Below, one piece after another: positions 59,267 through 64,000 of a stretch of 64,000 nt of DNA. The position numbers and the translations under genes are program-made. Below the pieces are notes generated by a model. The model ran no database searches. It was not told the DNA's origin and saw only the letters and a list, made by a program, of their open reading frames with translations. Source of the stretch: Janthinobacterium sp. UMAB-56 (GTDB taxonomy: Bacteria > Pseudomonadota > Gammaproteobacteria > Burkholderiales > Burkholderiaceae_D); the NCBI RefSeq assembly GCF_900095265.1, contig NZ_LT607655.1, positions 1 to 64,000 on the forward strand, in the 5' to 3' direction. Within the stretch, counting starts at the first letter, position 1, and the number at the start of each line of letters is the position of its first letter.

Positions 59267-60264
59267 GTATTTCCCCTGCAAACAAGATGCAATGGCTAAT
59301 ACGGCGTGAATTGTGGGAACACAAGGGCATGCTGGTGTGGACACCGGCCCTGATCGGCGTCGTCATGACGGTGCTGGGCGCCCTGATGGCGGCCGCGACC
59401 GTCGCCAAGACCAAGATGCACACGGCACTCATCGTCAATGGCGAGGAAATTTCCTGGAGCGCCATTTTCAATACCCGCACCTTCGGCCCGCGCCGCACGG
59501 AAATCATCGACGCCGTGGCCAACAACTATACCTACACGGCTGCGCCGCTGTTCCTGGCACTGGGCTTCCTGGTGTTTTTCTACTGCCTGAGCGCCCTGCA
59601 TGACGACCGCCGCGACCGCAGCGTACTATTCTGGAAATCGCTGCCCATCTCGGATGCGCAGACGGTGCTGTCGAAAGCGGCCATCGCCCTGCTGGTCGCG
59701 CCGCTGCTCGTCGCCGCCGCCGCCAGCCTGACGTCGCTGGCCCTGATCCTGATCCTGAGCGGCGTGCTGGCGGCCAATGGCATCCACGTGTTTACCGAAC
59801 TGCTCGCTTCTCCGGGTCTGTACCTGGGACCGCTGCGCGTGTTCGGCTTGCTGCCCGTGTATTGCCTGTGGGCCTTGCCGACGGTCGGCTGGCTGTTGAT
59901 GGTATCGAGCTGGGCCAAGTCGAAAGTCTTCCTGTGGGCCGTCGGCGTGCCACTGCTGCTGCTCATCCTGACGGTCTGGGCAGGCAAGCTGACGCAGACG
60001 GAAAACGATGTCAGCTGGATACAGATGAATGTCATCGGACGCGCACTGCTGGGCACCCTCCCCGGCAGCTGGTATCTGTTCGAACCGGGACTGCTGCCGC
60101 AAATGCACGCGCTGGCAGAGGGAGGATCGCACATGGCACGCATCGATGTGTTCAGCAATTCCTGGTCCAGCCTGGCCTTGCCAGCCGTCTGGCTGGGTGC
60201 GGCGGCAGGCGCGGCGCTGATTTACGCCGCCATCCGCCTGCGCCGCTGGCGCGAGGAAGGCTGA
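59263..60264 (+). CDS. ABC transporter permease
   Basis: Membrane partner of the ATPase, 333 residues with about six transmembrane segments (for example AALIGVVMTVLGALMAAATV-like helix 1 region, LFLALGFLVFFYCLSAL, VAPLLVAAAASLTSLALILI). A large extracytoplasmic loop lies between helices 1 and 2. The start overlaps the ATPase stop (ATGA). With YtrA and the ATPase it makes a three-gene export operon; the cargo is unknown. Confidence 0.85.
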   Translation: MSISPANKMQWLIRRELWEHKGMLVWTPALIGVVMTVLGALMAAATVAKTKMHTALIVNGEEISWSAIFNTRTFGPRRTEIIDAVANNYTYTAAPLFLALGFLVFFYCLSALHDDRRDRSVLFWKSLPISDAQTVLSKAAIALLVAPLLVAAAASLTSLALILILSGVLAANGIHVFTELLASPGLYLGPLRVFGLLPVYCLWALPTVGWLLMVSSWAKSKVFLWAVGVPLLLLILTVWAGKLTQTENDVSWIQMNVIGRALLGTLPGSWYLFEPGLLPQMHALAEGGSHMARIDVFSNSWSSLALPAVWLGAAAGAALIYAAIRLRRWREEG

Positions 60265-60286
60265 CAGCGCCATATCACTGCCCCAT

Positions 60287-60317
60287 GAAAATCGCCCCGC
60301 CCGTCGGGGCGATTTTC
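60287..60317 (+). terminator. Rho-independent terminator of ABC operon
   Basis: A perfect 13-bp inverted repeat, GAAAATCGCCCCG (60287-60299) and CGGGGCGATTTTC (60305-60317), with a 5-base loop, 23 bp after the permease stop codon. The T-rich outer part serves as the release tract. Confidence 0.85.
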
Positions 60318-61019
60318 ATTTCTACCCCGCTCACTACCTCCTCAAATAATAACTACTTTACAGATAGTTATTAACTAAAAAATTTTCACCACATAAAGAC
60401 TATGCAATTGATAGCATTCATTCGATATGAAAATTGTAAATAGTTATTTTTATCGTATTTTATTTTCAATCAATTTTGATAATCATCATGCAAAAAGCAA
60501 CAACTAGCAATTCGATAGCAAGATGGTTTTTTGGATAAAAGGCGCAGGAATACTGAGGCGCGAAAGAAGATTCAAGAAAAAATACCGATTTCGTGACAAT
60601 TCGTGATTATTCCCTTGAGCAAAGCTTGACAGAATAAATGCATGAAAAATGATCAAAAAGAAATTGATAGTTTCAAAATAGAAACTATCATCAGAGTGCA
60701 AGGCAGTACATGCGACGTGCAAATACCGCTTCCTGCCAGCGCGTGTCGCCTGACAAGGCAGTGCTCGACGCAAGGAAAAACAGGAGGACGACGGCAAGTA
60801 AAATAAATACAAAAATAATATTTTTAATATTACTGAAGGAGCATTTTTTTACATCAGCGCTTTTCCTCCAATTATGTTTTACTTGCCAGCATCAACATCG
60901 GAAACACTCAGATTCGACCACGGCCCAAGCCACGCCGGAGCATGCAAGGAAACGAATTATATTATTAATTTTTTAAGCTCTTAGAAAATAGACACCTAAC
61001 CACTTCCGGAGACTTTCAA
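60318..61019. other. AT-rich intergenic region before the giant repeat gene
   Basis: About 700 bp with much lower GC than its surroundings, many A- and T-tracts, and no supported gene. A 102-codon minus-strand frame (60504-60812) is Ser/Phe/Leu-rich and lacks support. The stretch probably holds the promoter of the following gene and could be bound by H-NS-type silencers. CGGAG lies 9 bp before the ATG at 61020. Confidence 0.6.
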
Positions 61020-64000
61020 ATGGCCACCACCCAGAATCCAGCACAAGTTCCCGTCAATGCCGAAGGCGCTGGCACCAGGCTCGCGACGCCCGCAAAAAAA
61101 GCCGTCAATCCAAGAACCGGCGAGCGCAAGCAGTATGACGACGATGAACTGATAAAAGGGACCGATGCCAGTGCGACCATGCCGCCTGAAAATGTCGTCG
61201 AAGTCACGGGAAGCGCCGAGAGCGGCGATGCCGGCGCCCTGGGCGCGGCGGCTGCTGCCGCCGCTGCCGCCGCCGCCTTGGCAGCGGGTGGCGGTGGCGC
61301 CGCTGCAGGCCAGTCCGGCGGCACCGACCTCGGCACGCCGCAAAGCGATAACAACGGTGGCGCCGCAGGTGCGGCGGGCACTGGCGCGGGCGCAGCAGGC
61401 ATCCCCAGCGGCAGTGTCGTGGATGTTGCCGGGGCGTCGGCTGGTGCCGGTGCTGGCGTTGGCGCTACGGGTGGTTTGGGTGGACTGGGCGTGCTGGGCG
61501 CACTCGGCGGCCTTGGCCTGGTTGCCGCCGCAGCGGGAGGTGGCGGCGGAGGCGGTGCAGCGGCCGGTGGTGCCGGCACGGGTGGCACTGGTGGCACGGG
61601 GACGGGCGGCACGGGCACTGGCGGCACGGGAACGGGAGGAACGGGCACGGGCGGTACGGGCACGGGCGGCACAGGTGGCACGGGGACGGGAGGGACGGGG
61701 GGCACAGGAGGTACGGGGGGCTCGACTGGCGGACAGGGTGGCACGGGGAATCAGTCCACCACCACCATCGTGACCGACGCAGCGGTGCTGGCCGCCGCCG
61801 CCGCCGTCGCCGCCGCCAACAATGCCCTGGCCGATGATGCAGCGGCAGCAACAGCAGCGGCCACGGCAGCAGCTTCGCTGGCAGCGGCGAATGCGGCCAT
61901 CCTCGCCGACCAGCTGGCAGCGCAAGCCGCCGCCGCTGCTGCAGCAGCCTTGCTCGCCGCCAATAGCGCCAGCAGCGATGATGCGCTGGCGGCCAGCACG
62001 GCCGCCGCCGTGCCGGGCGCGCAGGCCGCTGCTGGCGCCGCCACGAACGACGACAACGCGGCAGCCACTGCGGCGGCAGCCGCCGCAGCGTCGCAAGCGG
62101 CCAGCACGTCGGCACAAAATGACGATGCGGCTGCCGTCACGGCCGCTGCCAACGCCGCCGCCGCGCACGCCGCCGCCGATGCGGCACAAACGCAAGCGGA
62201 CCAGACCAACGCCCCCGCACTGCAAGCCATCGCCGATGCAGCCGACGTCGTCGCCACTGCAGCCAACACCCAGGCAGGGCTGACCGATGCGGCGGCGCTG
62301 GCTGTCGTCTCGGCCAATGATGCCGCCGCTGCCGCTGCCGCCACCGCGCTGGCCGATGCCACGGACGCCACCGCGCTGGACCTGGCGGCAACTGCCGCCG
62401 CCAATGCCGCCGTTACGGCAGGCATACAGGCCAGCCTGACCGACGCCGCCGCACTGGCCCTCATTTCAGACGCCGATGCCGCCAACGCCGCTGCAGTCGC
62501 CAGCGTGGCCGCCGCCACCGATGCTGCCGCCCTGGCCGCCGCCTCGAACGCCGCCGCCACTGCGGCAGCAAATGCGGCGACAGCGGCCAATGCCACCGAT
62601 GCCACAGCACTCGGCATCGCCGCCACCGCTGCCGCGAATGCCGCCACCGCCGCCAGCACGCAAGCAGGACTGACCGACGCCGTGACGCTGACCATGGCTG
62701 CGGATGCCGCTGCCGGCGTCGCCGCCTGGGATGCCTCGATCGCCAACGCCACCGATGCTGTCGCCCTGCAGGCAGCTGCCAACGCCGCCGCCACGGCCGC
62801 GGCAAACGCGCAGACCCAGGCCAACATGACGGATGCGCCTACCCTGGGCCTGATCGCCGACGCCGCCACAGCGGCAGCGGACGCCGCGCAATTCCAGGCC
62901 GGCTTGACCGACGCGGCTGCGCTGGCCCTGATTTCCAACGCAGACGCTGCCGCTGCGGCGGCCGCCGCATTGGCCGCCAGTAGCGATGCCGCCGCGCTCG
63001 ACGCCGCTGCAGCCCTTGCCGCCACGATGGCCGCCAATGCCGTCGTCACCGCCAGCCTGAGCGATGCGGCCGCCCTGCAAATTAGCGCCGATGCGGCCGC
63101 CAGCACGGCCGCCGCTGCCGCCACGCAAGCTGCATTGACGGACGCCGCCGCCCTGCAAGTGATTTCCGACAGCGACGCGGCCGCCGCGCTGGCGGCGCAA
63201 AACACCGCCAACCTGACGGACGCGGCGGCCCTTGCCGCAGCCGACGCGGCCGCCGCCAGCGATGCGGCCCATGCGCAAACAGTGGCCGACCAGACAGATG
63301 TCGTCGCCTTGCAGCAAGCGGCCGACCAGGCCGATGCCGATGCGGCCGCCGCCAATGCGCAAGCGAGCCTGCTGGACGTCAATGTCGCCCTGAATGCCTT
63401 CAATCTTGCCAACCTCGCCGCCCTGGCCGCCAACGTCACAGCCGGCCAGACCAGCGTCATCGACCTGACGGCCACCGTCAATGCCCTGCAGCTCGATGCC
63501 GACAATGCCGATATCACTGCCGGCCTGACGGATGCCACCCTCCTTGCCGGCATCTCCACCGCCGATGCGCTGACGGCGGCCGGCTTGCAAGCCACCGCCG
63601 AGCTGACCGATGCCGGAGCGCTCATCGCCGCCGCCGCGGCTGCTGTCTCGACGGCGGAAACGGCCGCCCTGCTGGGCGGAATCGATATCTCGGCCGTCAG
63701 CGCAGCTGCCGCCGCACAGGCCGCCGCCACGACTGCGGCCGCTCAGGCCGCGCTGACCGATGCCGGTGCGCTGGGCGTGATTTCCACAGCGGACGCCGCC
63801 GCTGAAGTTGCCGCGCAGACTGCTGTGACCTCGTTGACGGCCGCCAATACGCTGGCACAAAACGCGCTGGCCACGGCACAATTTATTGCCAACCAAACCG
63901 ACGCCGTGGCCCTCGGCCTGGTGTCATCCGCCGCCGATGCGGCCGCAGCAGCCGCCGTGACGACGGCCGGCCAGACCGACGCCATCGCGCTGAGCCTCAT
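61020..64000 (+). CDS. Giant Ala-rich repeat protein, probable surface adhesin (partial)
   Basis: Open for at least 993 codons to the window edge; the stop codon lies beyond. Residues 1-65 are polar (MATTQNPAQVPVNAEGAGTR, then VNPRTGERKQYDDDELIKGT) with no classical signal peptide. Next come an Ala/Gly-rich region, a hydrophobic stretch (LGVLGALGGLGLVAAAAGG), a Gly-Thr tract (about residues 185-240) and an Ala/Asp helical region. From residue 421 a regular 26-residue repeat begins (core T-D-A-A-A-L-x-L-I-S), about 22 copies before the edge. It resembles long type I-secreted adhesins, but no secretion or calcium-binding end is visible here, so this is inferred. Confidence 0.7.
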   Translation, partial: MATTQNPAQVPVNAEGAGTRLATPAKKAVNPRTGERKQYDDDELIKGTDASATMPPENVVEVTGSAESGDAGALGAAAAAAAAAAALAAGGGGAAAGQSGGTDLGTPQSDNNGGAAGAAGTGAGAAGIPSGSVVDVAGASAGAGAGVGATGGLGGLGVLGALGGLGLVAAAAGGGGGGGAAAGGAGTGGTGGTGTGGTGTGGTGTGGTGTGGTGTGGTGGTGTGGTGGTGGTGGSTGGQGGTGNQSTTTIVTDAAVLAAAAAVAAANNALADDAAAATAAATAAASLAAANAAILADQLAAQAAAAAAAALLAANSASSDDALAASTAAAVPGAQAAAGAATNDDNAAATAAAAAAASQAASTSAQNDDAAAVTAAANAAAAHAAADAAQTQADQTNAPALQAIADAADVVATAANTQAGLTDAAALAVVSANDAAAAAAATALADATDATALDLAATAAANAAVTAGIQASLTDAAALALISDADAANAAAVASVAAATDAAALAAASNAAATAAANAATAANATDATALGIAATAAANAATAASTQAGLTDAVTLTMAADAAAGVAAWDASIANATDAVALQAAANAAATAAANAQTQANMTDAPTLGLIADAATAAADAAQFQAGLTDAAALALISNADAAAAAAAALAASSDAAALDAAAALAATMAANAVVTASLSDAAALQISADAAASTAAAAATQAALTDAAALQVISDSDAAAALAAQNTANLTDAAALAAADAAAASDAAHAQTVADQTDVVALQQAADQADADAAAANAQASLLDVNVALNAFNLANLAALAANVTAGQTSVIDLTATVNALQLDADNADITAGLTDATLLAGISTADALTAAGLQATAELTDAGALIAAAAAAVSTAETAALLGGIDISAVSAAAAAQAAATTAAAQAALTDAGALGVISTADAAAEVAAQTAVTSLTAANTLAQNALATAQFIANQTDAVALGLVSSAADAAAAAAVTTAGQTDAIALSL

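Noticed and set aside
60504-60812. A 102-codon minus-strand frame in the AT-rich spacer
   Set aside because: Biased Ser/Phe/Leu composition as expected from AT-rich non-coding DNA. No supporting ribosome site or context.
61751-63896. Two long minus-strand frames (659 and 476 codons) over the giant repeat gene
   Set aside because: They are antisense products of the 78-bp GC-rich repeats. The plus-strand frame from 61020 has a start, a ribosome site and regular protein repeats.

Overview
The window looks like the chromosome of a high-GC betaproteobacterium of the Oxalobacteraceae, most like Janthinobacterium. This rests on the lysC, tilS, accA and cysS protein sequences, the Gram-negative envelope genes and the base composition. 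No database search was run, so the genus is an inference.

Positions 33 to about 35,670 are a temperate podovirus-type prophage. Integrase 1 is at the left edge beside a 29-bp RNA 3'-end fragment, and an AlpA-like regulator is at the right edge beside an intact tRNA-Ser(GCT). Nearly all late genes lie on the minus strand. Read in transcription order from right to left they are: terminase small and large subunits, portal, scaffold, N4-gp56-type capsid, two P22-like tail-completion proteins, several small proteins, a 2-oxoglutarate-dependent-type hydroxylase and a GNAT, three DNA-ejection proteins, a P22-like tailspike, then the lysis cassette of holin, GH19 endolysin and spanins Rz and Rz1. The early minus-strand block (cro, cII-position gene, O- and P-like replication genes, a second integrase, a possible late regulator) lies at 21.1-26.7 kb. 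The repressor gene cI is on the plus strand at 26.7 kb and is followed by two related lipoprotein genes.

The outstanding system is a complete diversity-generating retroelement (DGR) at 28.3-32.9 kb. It has three target genes whose 3' ends carry variable repeats (VR1-VR3), an Avd-type accessory gene, one template repeat (TR) and a DGR-class reverse transcriptase with YVDD and IGNLSSQ motifs. Every base substitution between the TR and the VRs within the aligned core falls on a TR adenine. Upstream of the operon are three 11-bp AGGTTAAACCT-type palindromes arranged like the two in the cI/cro region. This suggests the phage repressor controls the DGR, which would occupy the place of a lambda PL operon. 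A C5 DNA methyltransferase with an internal repeat domain and several small genes follow in the same operon.

Right of tRNA-Ser lie housekeeping genes: lysC, tilS, accA, a DNA glycosylase, cysS, two cyclophilins, lpxH and a chemoreceptor. At 46.1-57.4 kb is a pectin/hexuronate cluster: GntR regulator, kdgK, GH28 polygalacturonase lipoprotein, porin, ExuT-like transporter, uxaB, uxaA and uxaC. Together they take polygalacturonate to 2-keto-3-deoxy-6-phosphogluconate, which fits plant or soil life. A YtrA-type regulator with an ABC exporter operon follows.

The window ends in a very large Ala-rich protein gene made of 26-residue repeats. It is preceded by an AT-rich intergenic region of about 700 bp and is cut by the window edge.
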